Of a stretch of 64,000 bases of DNA, positions 1-8,224 are shown piece by piece. The stretch is from Ulvibacter algarum (GTDB lineage: Bacteria; Bacteroidota; Bacteroidia; Flavobacteriales; Flavobacteriaceae). The notes below the pieces were generated by a model. It saw nothing but the letters and a program-made list of their open reading frames with translations. It was not told the DNA's origin and did no database searches. Within the stretch, counting starts at the first letter, position 1; each line of letters opens with the position of its first letter. The position numbers were made by a program, and so were the translations under genes. The DNA lies in contig CANLBJ010000001.1 in NCBI GenBank assembly GCA_947488905.1, positions 806,001-870,000 of the forward strand, read 5' to 3'.

Positions 1-199
1 TATTCTTTTCCATCCACGCTAGTTTCTCATCAAGAAAGAAACTAGAATCTGTCACTGGGCGACTCCAATCTTTTTGTAGCATAAATTTACGGTCTTTGTC
101 TACCCAAAAAATGCCTTTGTCTTGCATAAATTGAGGAATTTCTTCTGGATAAGGTAGAAGGTGTGAGTGACCATTTATTCTAAGCTTTCTTTTTTCCAT
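1..199 (-). CDS. 2-amino-3-carboxymuconate-6-semialdehyde decarboxylase (ACMSD), 5' part only
   Basis: This is the N-terminal 66 codons of a gene that runs off the left edge, read from an ATG at 197-199. It is an amidohydrolase-superfamily protein. The residues NGHSHLLPYPEE, with His11 and His13 as the HxH metal pair, and the following WVDKDRKFM are what I recall from ACMSD proteins of flavobacterial kynurenine clusters. ACMSD decarboxylates the ring-opened product of 3-hydroxyanthranilate and so diverts flux from quinolinate to 2-aminomuconate semialdehyde, the substrate of the dehydrogenase at 2664-4133. The context of kmo, kynU, dehydrogenase and deaminase supports the call strongly. The catalytic core is outside the window. 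Confidence 0.8.
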   Translation of the reverse strand, partial: MEKRKLRINGHSHLLPYPEEIPQFMQDKGIFWVDKDRKFMLQKDWSRPVTDSSFFLDEKLAWMEKN

Positions 200-309
200 G
201 TGACGTTTTCGCGTAAGCTAAATTAGTATTGGTTAGTAACAGACTGTCTGGTTAAAATTACAAATAATTCTATCAATTTGTCTTGAAGTTTAACGAAGAT
301 AAAAAGAGT

Positions 310-1095
310 TTATAAACTCTTTGTGCGACCACCGTCTACTGGTAGGTTGACGCCGTTAATATAGCTAGCAGCTTCACTTGCTAAGAAGGCTACTGCATTT
401 GCGATCTCCCCAGGCTGAGCAAAACGTCTTGCCGGCACTACACTTTTCATAAATTCTGTTGCTTTCTCTTCAGAGCCATCAAAACGTTTTGATGCGTTTT
501 TAATGATATCTGCAAGTCTGTCTGTTGCTGTAAAACCAGGCAACACATTATTTACGGTTATCCCGTATTGGCCTAGTTCATTTGCTAGTGTTTTACTCCA
601 GCTTGCTACTGCACCACGTATGGTGTTACTCACCCCAAGACCATCAATAGGTTGTTTTACTGAAGTAGAAATGATATTGATAATACGACCATAATCAGAC
701 TCTTTCATCCCAGGCACTACGGCTTGTACTAAAATTTGATTACACTCTAGGTGTTGTGAGAACGCTTTAATAAACTCTGCTGGTTCTGCAGAATAGATAG
801 GTCCTCCTTTTGGTCCTCCGGTATTATTAATTAATATGTGCCACGTTTTACGTTCGGCAGCAATTTTTACTTTCTCCTTAACTTCTGCAGGATTACTAAA
901 ATCTGCTACAAAGTAATTGTGTTTTTGACCTTTTTCGTGGGCCAATTCTATAAGTGTTTCTTTTAGTTTTTCTTCATTACGAGCCACTAATGTCACCGTT
1001 GCTCCATTTTCTGCTAACTGCATAGCAATTGCTTTACCTATTCCGGCAGTACTCCCGCAAACTAATGCGTTTTTTCCAGTTAAATCTATATTCAT
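310..1095 (-). CDS. SDR family oxidoreductase with altered catalytic dyad
   Basis: A 261-residue short-chain dehydrogenase/reductase. The Rossmann nucleotide site is clear (GSTAGIG, about residues 15-21), as are an NNTG motif in place of NNAG and the C-terminal PVDGG. The usual YxxxK catalytic pair is absent: thirteen residues after the first serine of the STS motif the sequence reads SNTIRG, giving S and R where Y and K belong. Such divergent FabG-like SDRs exist, and their chemistry is poorly known. It lies just upstream of the ACMSD gene (111 bp) on the same strand, so a role in late kynurenine or aminomuconate breakdown is plausible but only inferred from position. A cofactor-binding or non-classical role is the alternative. 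Confidence 0.85.
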   Translation of the reverse strand: MNIDLTGKNALVCGSTAGIGKAIAMQLAENGATVTLVARNEEKLKETLIELAHEKGQKHNYFVADFSNPAEVKEKVKIAAERKTWHILINNTGGPKGGPIYSAEPAEFIKAFSQHLECNQILVQAVVPGMKESDYGRIINIISTSVKQPIDGLGVSNTIRGAVASWSKTLANELGQYGITVNNVLPGFTATDRLADIIKNASKRFDGSEEKATEFMKSVVPARRFAQPGEIANAVAFLASEAASYINGVNLPVDGGRTKSL

Positions 1096-1177
1096 GTTAT
1101 AATTGAAATTTATTAGGCGTTTATTTACTTATTATTGTATTCAAAAATATACTAAAACTATCTAATTTAACACTGTT

Positions 1178-2683
1178 ATGAAAGTTATAAACCTTTTCGT
1201 TTTTTTATTTCTTATGTCAAATGGATTGATGCATTCTCAAAGCTCATTTTTCAATATATCTGAAACAGAGCCTTTCAAAGATGTTAAGTATAGTACGTCA
1301 ATTCTAGATGTCCATAATTTTGAAGGAGGAGAGGTTTTAGTGATTAGAAAGGCAAAGAAATTATTTTTGATAAATGATTTTTCTAAGGATCATGTTTTGT
1401 TGAATAATATAGAAATTGAAAGAGAAAAAAAAGAAACTTACCTAGGTAGTTATTCAACAGACGATGGAATTACGTTTTTTTCTAGTTTAAGGGTTTCAAA
1501 ATCAGAAATTGAAATGTATGCACATACTTACAATTACGAAAGTCAAAAGGCTGATAAAAAATTACTTTACAGTGTATCAAAAGGGAACAAGAAAAATAAG
1601 TTTAGTTTATTTAAGAGAGAGAAACACCAAGAAAACTTCAGAGTATCTCCTAATGGTCAATATGTAGCTTTTACTGTTGACCATATTAATAATAAGGTTA
1701 ATAATCAAGGAGTAAGAGTATACGATACTCAGCTTAATGAGTTGTATAGTAAAAGTTATGAGCTAAATGAAAAAAATATATTTGCTTTTGATGACTTTGT
1801 TGTTACTAATGATGCAGAGGTGATTTGTGCAGGAATTACATATATCACTGATAAAAAGCGTAAAAAAGATACTAAATCTGATTATGACTACACTTTGTTT
1901 AAAATTAATAAGGATCAACTCACAAAAAAGATAATTGAACTAGGTGATAACTATGTTAATGAGATTCGTTTTTCTCAATCAGAAAATAGTATTAGAATGC
2001 TAGGTTTTTATTCTGAAAGAAATAGTCGAGGTATGAAAGGTGGTGTCTCGTATTTACTCAACGGAAGTGATATTAATAGTGTGTCATTTAAAGAAACACC
2101 TTTTCCTGCAGAAGTATATCAAGATATTTATAATGAGAAAAAAGCTGACAGAAAAAAAGACAAGCAAAAAGAATTAAAAAGATATTACTTAGATTATTCG
2201 CTTACAGATGATGAGGGTAATGGCTATTTAATAGCAGAACAATTCTATATAACAACAAGAAGTGTAAGTACAGGTAATGGTGCTATGTACACAGAAAACA
2301 TATATCATTATGCAAATATCTTGGTTCTTAAGTTTAATATTGATGGGGAGCTTGTGTGGGGAAGAACTATATTAAAACACGATCTTTTTCCATCATATCA
2401 CCCTTTTATAGCAGGTAATAGATTACATATCTTATTAAATACTGGAAAAAATGTATCTGAAAAATCAGATGGTAGAAAAAAGCTAAAGAAAGGTTTGTTT
2501 GAAAAATTAAGCCTATTTGATGTTTCTTTTGATCCAGAAACAGGAGAGCAAAAGATGGAATCGTTAAGAGAAGGTAGTAAAGGTTATTATCAGCCTAACC
2601 ATGGTAGTTATGGCTATGATAGCTTTGTGATGACTAACTTTTCTAAAAAAAATAAACGGTTTTTTATTTTGACAAAGAAGTAG
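1178..2683 (+). CDS. Hypothetical secreted protein, about 500 aa
   Basis: I do not recognise this family. The ATG at 1178 opens a hydrophobic Sec signal (MKVINLFVFLFLMSNGLMHSQ), cut probably after HSQ with no lipobox. The mature part is rich in Lys, Tyr, Asn and aromatic beta-type segments such as FRVSPNGQYVAFTVD, which resembles blades of periplasmic beta-propellers. A lysine-rich stretch lies near residue 335. It is the only plus-strand gene inside the kynurenine island and looks more AT-rich than its neighbours. Its last 20 bp overlap the 3' end of the convergent aldehyde dehydrogenase gene. No link to the pathway can be seen. Confidence 0.75.
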   Translation: MKVINLFVFLFLMSNGLMHSQSSFFNISETEPFKDVKYSTSILDVHNFEGGEVLVIRKAKKLFLINDFSKDHVLLNNIEIEREKKETYLGSYSTDDGITFFSSLRVSKSEIEMYAHTYNYESQKADKKLLYSVSKGNKKNKFSLFKREKHQENFRVSPNGQYVAFTVDHINNKVNNQGVRVYDTQLNELYSKSYELNEKNIFAFDDFVVTNDAEVICAGITYITDKKRKKDTKSDYDYTLFKINKDQLTKKIIELGDNYVNEIRFSQSENSIRMLGFYSERNSRGMKGGVSYLLNGSDINSVSFKETPFPAEVYQDIYNEKKADRKKDKQKELKRYYLDYSLTDDEGNGYLIAEQFYITTRSVSTGNGAMYTENIYHYANILVLKFNIDGELVWGRTILKHDLFPSYHPFIAGNRLHILLNTGKNVSEKSDGRKKLKKGLFEKLSLFDVSFDPETGEQKMESLREGSKGYYQPNHGSYGYDSFVMTNFSKKNKRFFILTKK

Positions 2684-4133
2684 GGAGCGACTCATAACTA
2701 ATACAAACATTCTTAGGCTCTGTAAAAAACCGAAGCGCTTCAAAACCTCCTTCGCGACCTACGCCACTTTCTTTCATACCGCCAAAAGGGGTTCTCAAAT
2801 CTCTATTGAGCCATGTGTTTACCCATACAATTCCAGCTTCTAGTTTTTTAGAAAGACGCATGGTGCGGTCTAAGTCTTTTGTCCAAACCGTTGCAGATAG
2901 TCCATATTTTACATCATTTGCCATCTCGAGTGCTTCTGTTTCAGTCTTAAATGGAATCAAGGTAACTACCGGTCCAAAAATCTCTTCTTGGTTTACGCGA
3001 CATTTATTATTTGGTATTTCTATCACGGTAGGAGCGAGGTAATATCCATTCTCTTTTCTGGGTACTGTAACTTTTTTACCGCCACAGAGTACCGTACCGC
3101 CTTCTTCTTTTGCAAGCTCAATATAAGAGATCACTTTTTCTAGATGAGGTTGAGAAACAAGAGCTCCCATTTTTGTGTCAGCATCAAAAGGGTCTCCCAC
3201 TTTCATAGCAGATACTTTAGCTACAAAGTCTTTTTTAAACTTCTCATAGATAGTTTCTTCAATAAAAATACGACTTCCACAAAGGCATATTTGTCCTTGA
3301 TTAGCAAAAGAAGATTTTAGAGTTACCGCTAGCATCTTATCATAATTGCAATCTGCAAAGATGAGGTTTGGGTTTTTACCTCCTAACTCTAATGATAGTT
3401 TCTTAAACATAGGTGCCGCTGTCCTGGCAATATGCTCTCCTGTTTTTGTGCCTCCCGTAAAAGAGATGGCTTTAATTTTTGGGTGCACCACAATAGCTTC
3501 TCCAGCTTGTGGACCATTACCGTGCACAATGTTTAATACGCCAGCAGGTAAGCCAGCTTGAGTGCAAATTTTGCCCAGTAAATAAGCTGTCATTGGAGTG
3601 ACTTCACTTGGCTTTGCCACCACGCAGTTACCAGCGGCTAGTGCAGGTGCTATTTTCCAAGTAAAAAGATATAATGGTAAGTTCCAAGGGGAGATGCATC
3701 CCACAACACCTAGGGGTTCACGTAAGGTAAAATTCATTGTTTGCATCCCAACACTTTCGTGCGCTTGTGATGCAAATTGAGTAATTGCATTCCCAAAAAA
3801 TCGAAAATTAGAAGACGCTCTCGGGATGTCTACCGCAGTGGCAAGGCTTAATGGTTTTCCATTGTCTTTGGCTTCTGCAGCGGCAAGTTTATCAAGGTTG
3901 GCTTCAATAAGGTCAGCAATCTTAATTAAAATTCTACTACGAGTGTCTATGGTGCTATTGCTCCAAGATGGAAATGCTGTAGAAGCTGCTTTATATGCTT
4001 CGGAAATATCATCACCATCACTATCAGGTATTTTAGAATACACCTCGCCCGTACTCGGGTTGTAGTTATCCAGCCATTTTCCCGAAATAGGTTCGCAATA
4101 CGCGCCGTTTATGTAGTTTAGAATTTTTTCCAT
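2664..4133 (-). CDS. 2-aminomuconic 6-semialdehyde dehydrogenase (ALDH8-like)
   Basis: A 489-residue NAD-dependent aldehyde dehydrogenase with all core residues: Asn151 in SPWNLP, Lys174 in AKPSE, the FTGGTKTG turn (about 225-232), Glu249 in LELGGK, Cys283 in NQGQICLCGSRIF and EEIFGPV. The CLC-x-SRIF context around the nucleophile is the one found in ALDH8/AMSDH and in bacterial 2-hydroxymuconic and 2-aminomuconic semialdehyde dehydrogenases. It would oxidise 2-aminomuconate semialdehyde to 2-aminomuconate. The esterase gene upstream ends 9 bp before its start, so they are probably cotranscribed. The RidA-type deaminase for its product is encoded three genes upstream. Confidence 0.9.
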   Translation of the reverse strand: MEKILNYINGAYCEPISGKWLDNYNPSTGEVYSKIPDSDGDDISEAYKAASTAFPSWSNSTIDTRSRILIKIADLIEANLDKLAAAEAKDNGKPLSLATAVDIPRASSNFRFFGNAITQFASQAHESVGMQTMNFTLREPLGVVGCISPWNLPLYLFTWKIAPALAAGNCVVAKPSEVTPMTAYLLGKICTQAGLPAGVLNIVHGNGPQAGEAIVVHPKIKAISFTGGTKTGEHIARTAAPMFKKLSLELGGKNPNLIFADCNYDKMLAVTLKSSFANQGQICLCGSRIFIEETIYEKFKKDFVAKVSAMKVGDPFDADTKMGALVSQPHLEKVISYIELAKEEGGTVLCGGKKVTVPRKENGYYLAPTVIEIPNNKCRVNQEEIFGPVVTLIPFKTETEALEMANDVKYGLSATVWTKDLDRTMRLSKKLEAGIVWVNTWLNRDLRTPFGGMKESGVGREGGFEALRFFTEPKNVCISYESLPTSLSK

Positions 4134-4142
4134 TGCTGTGTT

Positions 4143-4952
4143 TTAATCGTTTAAAGTCCACACTAAAGCTTTCTCTTTAGTGGCTCTAAAAATGGTGTTG
4201 TGTTGTTCGTTTGGCTCATTAGAATATTTCCATTTTAACTGAGCTGGGGCATTATTTTTAAGCGTTTCAGATAATTTAATTGTGTGTTGCGCAATGTCTT
4301 CTACGCTTGAACCTGCAAACCACAGTTTTGTTTGATTGCTTGGTAGATTTTTAAGGAATGTATCTGCGTTTTTAACAAGGTAGTTGTCATTCCACCATAA
4401 TGAAGGATCCATAGCGATATAAAAATCAAATGATTCTGGTTTTTGTAAAAAGGTTTCTACCACAAATAGACCCGATAATGATTCGCCAATGATTCCTTTT
4501 TTATCTGTTGTTCTGTACTTGTTGTTTATTTCAGAAAATAATTCTTCTGTAATAAAGCTTCTAAAATCACTTGCTCCATCTGTAAGAGGACAATATTGCT
4601 CGTCTTCTTTTACTTCTGAAGGTCCAGATAAATCTCTATGTCTATCTGTGTTTTCAATTCCCACAAGTATAAAAGGAGGTATGCTATTTTCTTCAATAAG
4701 CTTTGCTAAAGTATTTGCGATATGTGGAAAATCTTCTTTTATACCTCCGTCTGGCATATATAAAACAGGAAACGAGTCTTTACCAGTTTTATAAGATGGA
4801 GGTGTCCAAACAGTAATCACTCTGGTCTCATTTACCTTTTTTGAATCTAGAGTAAAACTCTCGTGCTCAGGAATAGGATCGTTATATTGAACATTGTTTC
4901 CACATCCTAAAAAAGATGTTACTGCTAAAAAGACTAAAAAGATATTTTTCAT
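4143..4952 (-). CDS. Predicted esterase, lipoprotein
   Basis: A 269-residue alpha/beta-hydrolase of the putative esterase (esterase D / Fes-like) type. The N-terminus MKNIFLVFLAVTSFLGC is a lipoprotein signal, with Cys17 as the likely lipidated residue, so it should sit in the envelope. PVLYMPDGG (about 62-70) is the oxyanion-side strand typical of the family, IIGESLSG carries the candidate nucleophile Ser158, and His near residue 251 (EQHNTIF) is a plausible third member of the triad. It lies between the aldehyde dehydrogenase and a membrane protein with gaps of about 9 bp, so it is probably in the same transcript. The substrate is unknown. A kynurenine formamidase role is tempting but its location argues against it. 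Confidence 0.8.
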   Translation of the reverse strand: MKNIFLVFLAVTSFLGCGNNVQYNDPIPEHESFTLDSKKVNETRVITVWTPPSYKTGKDSFPVLYMPDGGIKEDFPHIANTLAKLIEENSIPPFILVGIENTDRHRDLSGPSEVKEDEQYCPLTDGASDFRSFITEELFSEINNKYRTTDKKGIIGESLSGLFVVETFLQKPESFDFYIAMDPSLWWNDNYLVKNADTFLKNLPSNQTKLWFAGSSVEDIAQHTIKLSETLKNNAPAQLKWKYSNEPNEQHNTIFRATKEKALVWTLND

Positions 4953-4961
4953 TTTGAAGTT

Positions 4962-5561
4962 TTAATTTGGTTTAATGTCTTTTACGACTTTGGTTTTAGA
5001 TAAATTATCGTGAATTCCATTTTGCATAAATAGAAATGTAAAGCGGTCAAAAGGAATAAGACGGCACAGGGTTCTCATTAATATATCTGAATCTTCTGGT
5101 TTATCTCCGTTCAACTTTACCACCTTAGTTTTAGTGATAAATTTAGCAACCGTTTTTTGAAATTTGATTTCCATAATAGCATAATAGGCTAAAAAAGATC
5201 CTAATAATAAAAATAAAGAGATAAGTGGGAGAAAGTTAATAATAAGTTCATTCAAAATAAATCCAATAATAGAAACAATTATCATTGCTGCGGTGATCCA
5301 AATTATTGAATCTATTATATGATGCAGTAGCCTTGTTAGTTGTCCAACAGAATTAGCTTCAACTGTATCTTGAGCCTTTCTTTCTAAAGTTGTTTTTTCT
5401 TTAATTTCTTCAAATTTACTAGTATCAATATTACGACTGTTAACCTCAGCCTCTGCAGCGGCAATTGCATCTTGATTGTATTTGTCTCTTTCTGCGGTGA
5501 CAATTTTTATTAAATCGTCATCACTTCTCTTCGACATCACTTCTGTAAACTCGTTTTTCAT
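4962..5561 (-). CDS. Hypothetical membrane protein, 199 aa
   Basis: No family recognised. Residues 1-65 are charged and helical, rich in Glu, Lys and Asp, with no signal peptide, and should be cytoplasmic. They are followed by two or three hydrophobic spans between about residues 85 and 135 (SIIWITAAMIIVSIIGFILN and LIINFLPLISLFLLLGSFLA). A polar tail of about 60 residues follows. It starts 6 bp after the deaminase stop and ends 9 bp before the esterase start, so it belongs to the same operon. Its function in the kynurenine island is unknown. Confidence 0.7.
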   Translation of the reverse strand: MKNEFTEVMSKRSDDDLIKIVTAERDKYNQDAIAAAEAEVNSRNIDTSKFEEIKEKTTLERKAQDTVEANSVGQLTRLLHHIIDSIIWITAAMIIVSIIGFILNELIINFLPLISLFLLLGSFLAYYAIMEIKFQKTVAKFITKTKVVKLNGDKPEDSDILMRTLCRLIPFDRFTFLFMQNGIHDNLSKTKVVKDIKPN

Positions 5562-5567
5562 ATATTT

Positions 5568-5978
5568 CTATAATGGCTTGTAAGCCGTTACTTTAATCTC
5601 CACTACTAGATGTGGATGCGGCAATTGATGCACCGCAACCGTAGTTCGTGCCGGTCCCGTTTCTTTACTAAAAAACTCTCCGTAGACTTGGTTGTAGCCT
5701 CCAAAATCGTTCATGTTTACAAGAAAACTACCTACATCAACCACATCTTCAAGAGTTGCTCCTTCTGTGGCAAGTGTGTCTTTTATGTTGTTTAAAACGG
5801 CACGCGTTTGCTCTTTAATATCCAGAAAAATGGTGCCCATCTCATCAATCTTATTTGCTCCCGCGATGGTATTATCTGGTAAGCGCGAACTTGTTCCGCT
5901 CACAAATAAGAAATCTCCTGCGCGTTTAATGTGTGGATATGCTCCGCGAGGTGTTGCTTTGTCTTTTACTATTCCCAT
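5568..5978 (-). CDS. RidA-family 2-aminomuconate deaminase
   Basis: A 136-residue YjgF/YER057c/UK114 (RidA) protein. The features that place it with 2-aminomuconate deaminases rather than housekeeping RidA are the N-terminal segment [18 protein letters not shown], the following [10 protein letters not shown], and the neighbours. The conserved Arg of the family is in GPARTTVAV (about residue 112) and the C-terminal strand [11 protein letters not shown] is intact. It would hydrolyse 2-aminomuconate to 4-oxalocrotonate and ammonia, after the dehydrogenase at 2664-4133. An inverted repeat and 96 bp separate it from kmo upstream. Confidence 0.85.
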   Translation of the reverse strand: MGIVKDKATPRGAYPHIKRAGDFLFVSGTSSRLPDNTIAGANKIDEMGTIFLDIKEQTRAVLNNIKDTLATEGATLEDVVDVGSFLVNMNDFGGYNQVYGEFFSKETGPARTTVAVHQLPHPHLVVEIKVTAYKPL

Positions 5979-5988
5979 ACTATTGTTT

Positions 5989-6056
5989 GGTCGAGCGCAG
6001 TCGATACCTAATATTTAATTTGGTATTTTAAAATAACCTCTCGACTGCGCTCGAGG
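5989..6056. repeat. Interspersed inverted-repeat element, copy 1
   Basis: The arms TCGAGCGCAGTCGA (5991-6004) and TCGACTGCGCTCGA (6041-6054) are a perfect 14-bp inverted repeat around a 36-bp AT-rich centre. The element fills most of the gap between kmo and the deaminase gene. A related copy lies at 7498-7561. As RNA it would form a strong hairpin, so it may also terminate or process the transcript. Confidence 0.85.
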
Positions 6057-6074
6057 GGACATAGTGATTTGTTT

Positions 6075-7481
6075 CTATAAACTCCCTACTACATCATCAT
6101 CGTGTAGTATGGCAAGTGTTTCACTTTTTACAATTTTCAATAATTCGTCTGATGCGTCTTCTGTGCTTATCTTCTTATCATCTAGTAAATTTAAGATTGC
6201 TTTGTCTTGAGCTCGCCCTCGTCTTAAAGCTTCTGCATACCCTATGTCTTCATTAAAGGTTACTAGGGAGTACTTGCTAGAATATTCTGTTGGGAACTGA
6301 GATTCTAATAGCATTTCAATCTTTCTTTTTTCTTGAAATAATGGGCTTGCTGTATGCTCTTTCATTTCGTGAAAGTTATCTACGGCAAGATCTGCAATAG
6401 CATCTGTGTCAAATTTACGTGCTTGCTCATATTCGTAAAATACTTTTTTCCAGTCTAGTTTGCCTTCTGTTTGTTTCTCTAAAATTTCATCAAATACAAC
6501 GACATCTTCAAAAGAGGCATTCATACCTTGCCCGTAAAAAGGTACAATGGCGTGAGCTGCATCTCCTAAAATCAGGGCTTTTCCGTAGCTATTCCATGGA
6601 GAGCATTTTATGGTTCCTAAAGGTCCTGTTGGGTTGTCAAAAAACTCTTCGACAAGATTAGGCATTAGGGCAACTGCGTCTGGGTATTCTTGATTAAAAT
6701 AGGCATTCACCATTTCTGGTGTTGTGAGATTGTCAAAACAATAATCACTATTTGAGTACGGCAAGAATAAAGTAACGGTAAAACTTCCGTCAAGGTTAGG
6801 TAAAGCAATTAACATATCTTCACCTCTAGGCCAGATGTGTAATGCCCCTTTTTCTGTGCGATAACCACCCCCTTCTGCTGCAGGTATTGTGATCTCTTTA
6901 TAGCCGTGCGTTAAATAATCTTGAGAAAAACTGAACAAAAAGTTTCTGTCATTAAACATGCTTTTACGTACCACAGAACCTGCGCCATCTGTACCTAAAA
7001 TTACATCACCTTTTAGTGTTAATCTTTCTTTTGTGGTGTAATCTTCAAATACGGCACTTGCATTTTCTAGATCTACAGAGACGCATCCTTTATTAAATAT
7101 AATGTTGACGTTTGGCAAAGCTTCTGCTGCATCAAGTAGCATCATATTAAGACCGGGTCTTGAGATAGAGTTAATATACTCACCTTCGCGACCACTGTAT
7201 TTACTTAAAAAAGTATTCCCCGCTTTATCGTGAATCATTCTCCCCAGCATTGGGATGCATAATTTTTTTGCTTCCTCTTCAACACCTGCTAGGCGAAGTC
7301 CACGCAGTCCTCGATCACTTAATGCAAGATTTATAGACCGTCCTGCATCTTGTGTTACATCACGTAAATCTGGACGTTTTTCTACAAGGGTTACTTGATG
7401 GCCACGTTGTCCCATTCTTAAAGCAAGGAGACTTCCGCAGAGTCCTGCGCCAACTATTAGTATGTTTTGATTTTGTGTCAT
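6075..7481 (-). CDS. kmo: Kynurenine 3-monooxygenase
   Basis: An FAD-dependent aromatic hydroxylase of 468 residues that turns kynurenine into 3-hydroxykynurenine with NADPH and O2. The FAD dinucleotide fold is at the N-terminus (ILIVGAGLCGS, then VTLVEKRPD). The KMO signature DAGRSINLALSDRGLRGL follows, then the DG motif (ILGTDGAGS, about 160-170) and the GD motif GDAAHAIVPFYGQGMNASFED (about 305-325). I chose the ATG at 7481 because the upstream in-frame extension to 7511 is encoded by the arm of the inverted repeat and precedes the conserved start of the fold. It sits between two copies of that repeat and downstream of kynU. Confidence 0.93.
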   Translation of the reverse strand: MTQNQNILIVGAGLCGSLLALRMGQRGHQVTLVEKRPDLRDVTQDAGRSINLALSDRGLRGLRLAGVEEEAKKLCIPMLGRMIHDKAGNTFLSKYSGREGEYINSISRPGLNMMLLDAAEALPNVNIIFNKGCVSVDLENASAVFEDYTTKERLTLKGDVILGTDGAGSVVRKSMFNDRNFLFSFSQDYLTHGYKEITIPAAEGGGYRTEKGALHIWPRGEDMLIALPNLDGSFTVTLFLPYSNSDYCFDNLTTPEMVNAYFNQEYPDAVALMPNLVEEFFDNPTGPLGTIKCSPWNSYGKALILGDAAHAIVPFYGQGMNASFEDVVVFDEILEKQTEGKLDWKKVFYEYEQARKFDTDAIADLAVDNFHEMKEHTASPLFQEKRKIEMLLESQFPTEYSSKYSLVTFNEDIGYAEALRRGRAQDKAILNLLDDKKISTEDASDELLKIVKSETLAILHDDDVVGSL

Positions 7482-7497
7482 TCTATATTTTGTCTGG

Positions 7498-7561
7498 TCG
7501 AGCGCAGTCAAGACCTAATTTAATATTAGGAATAATTAATAGACCTCTCGACTGCGCTCGA
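7498..7561. repeat. Interspersed inverted-repeat element, copy 2
   Basis: The arms TCGAGCGCAGTCA (7498-7510) and TCGACTGCGCTCGA (7548-7561) are nearly perfect inverted repeats around a centre of about 37 bp. The outer flanks match copy 1: GGTCGAGCGCAGTC at one end and CTCGAGGGGACAT at the other. The two copies lie on either side of kmo in the same orientation. Confidence 0.82.
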
Positions 7562-7573
7562 GGGGACATGGTT

Positions 7574-8221
7574 TTAGTCATTTTTAACTCCTGCTTGTTG
7601 TCTCAATCTTATTTTTCGCATCCAGTAATAGATGTAAAACCCTCCTATGATACCTGGAGTAAACCAGTTATACATTCCGGGTAATATTTGATTAACTACG
7701 GCAAATGCTGAAACTGCTGCGATATAGCCGCCCATCATATTACCTAAGTGCATTCTTAACCAATGTTTTTTTAATGTATCTTTTTTCCTTAAAACTCGTA
7801 GCGTATTTAACGATGCTAGTATCCCGAAAACACCAAATACTAAAAGTACAATATTTACTGTTCCATTAGAAATTATAGGGTAAAGTATCATTGCTGCAGA
7901 AATAATTAACATTACAATATTGCCAATAATTTCTATAGCTACGCTTTCTACTTTTTTCTTGTATTTGAGTGCTCGATATCCAGTTAGCAAAAAATACATG
8001 CTAAACAAACCGATAGAAAATAAGAATGGGCTATGATGCCCAGGAAGACATGAAATAACTAATGCAATTATAGCAGAACTCATCATGGCATAAAAGAAAT
8101 ACTTTCCCGTTGCTTTATGCTTTTGGCTTCCTTTTTTAAATATAATAGCTAATGCACCCATAAGTAATGCAATACCTCCAAGGCCTGCATGAATATAAAT
8201 GAGTAGAGTAGCTATGTCCAT
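7574..8221 (-). CDS. DUF2306-like integral membrane protein
   Basis: A 215-residue protein that is almost all hydrophobic, with about six or seven predicted membrane spans. The N-terminal pattern IHAGLGGIALLMGALAI followed by KGSQKHKATGKYFF (about 8-42) matches what is known of the DUF2306 family, whose function is not established. It starts 3 bp after the kynU stop and so is translationally close to it. A copy of the inverted repeat separates it from kmo. A transport or quinone-linked role for the pathway would be pure inference. Confidence 0.75.
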   Translation of the reverse strand: MDIATLLIYIHAGLGGIALLMGALAIIFKKGSQKHKATGKYFFYAMMSSAIIALVISCLPGHHSPFLFSIGLFSMYFLLTGYRALKYKKKVESVAIEIIGNIVMLIISAAMILYPIISNGTVNIVLLVFGVFGILASLNTLRVLRKKDTLKKHWLRMHLGNMMGGYIAAVSAFAVVNQILPGMYNWFTPGIIGGFYIYYWMRKIRLRQQAGVKND

Positions 8222-8224
8222 AAA

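Noticed and set aside
7482-7511. Upstream extension of kmo
   Set aside because: The extra ten codons are encoded by the arm of an inverted repeat and precede the conserved N-terminus.
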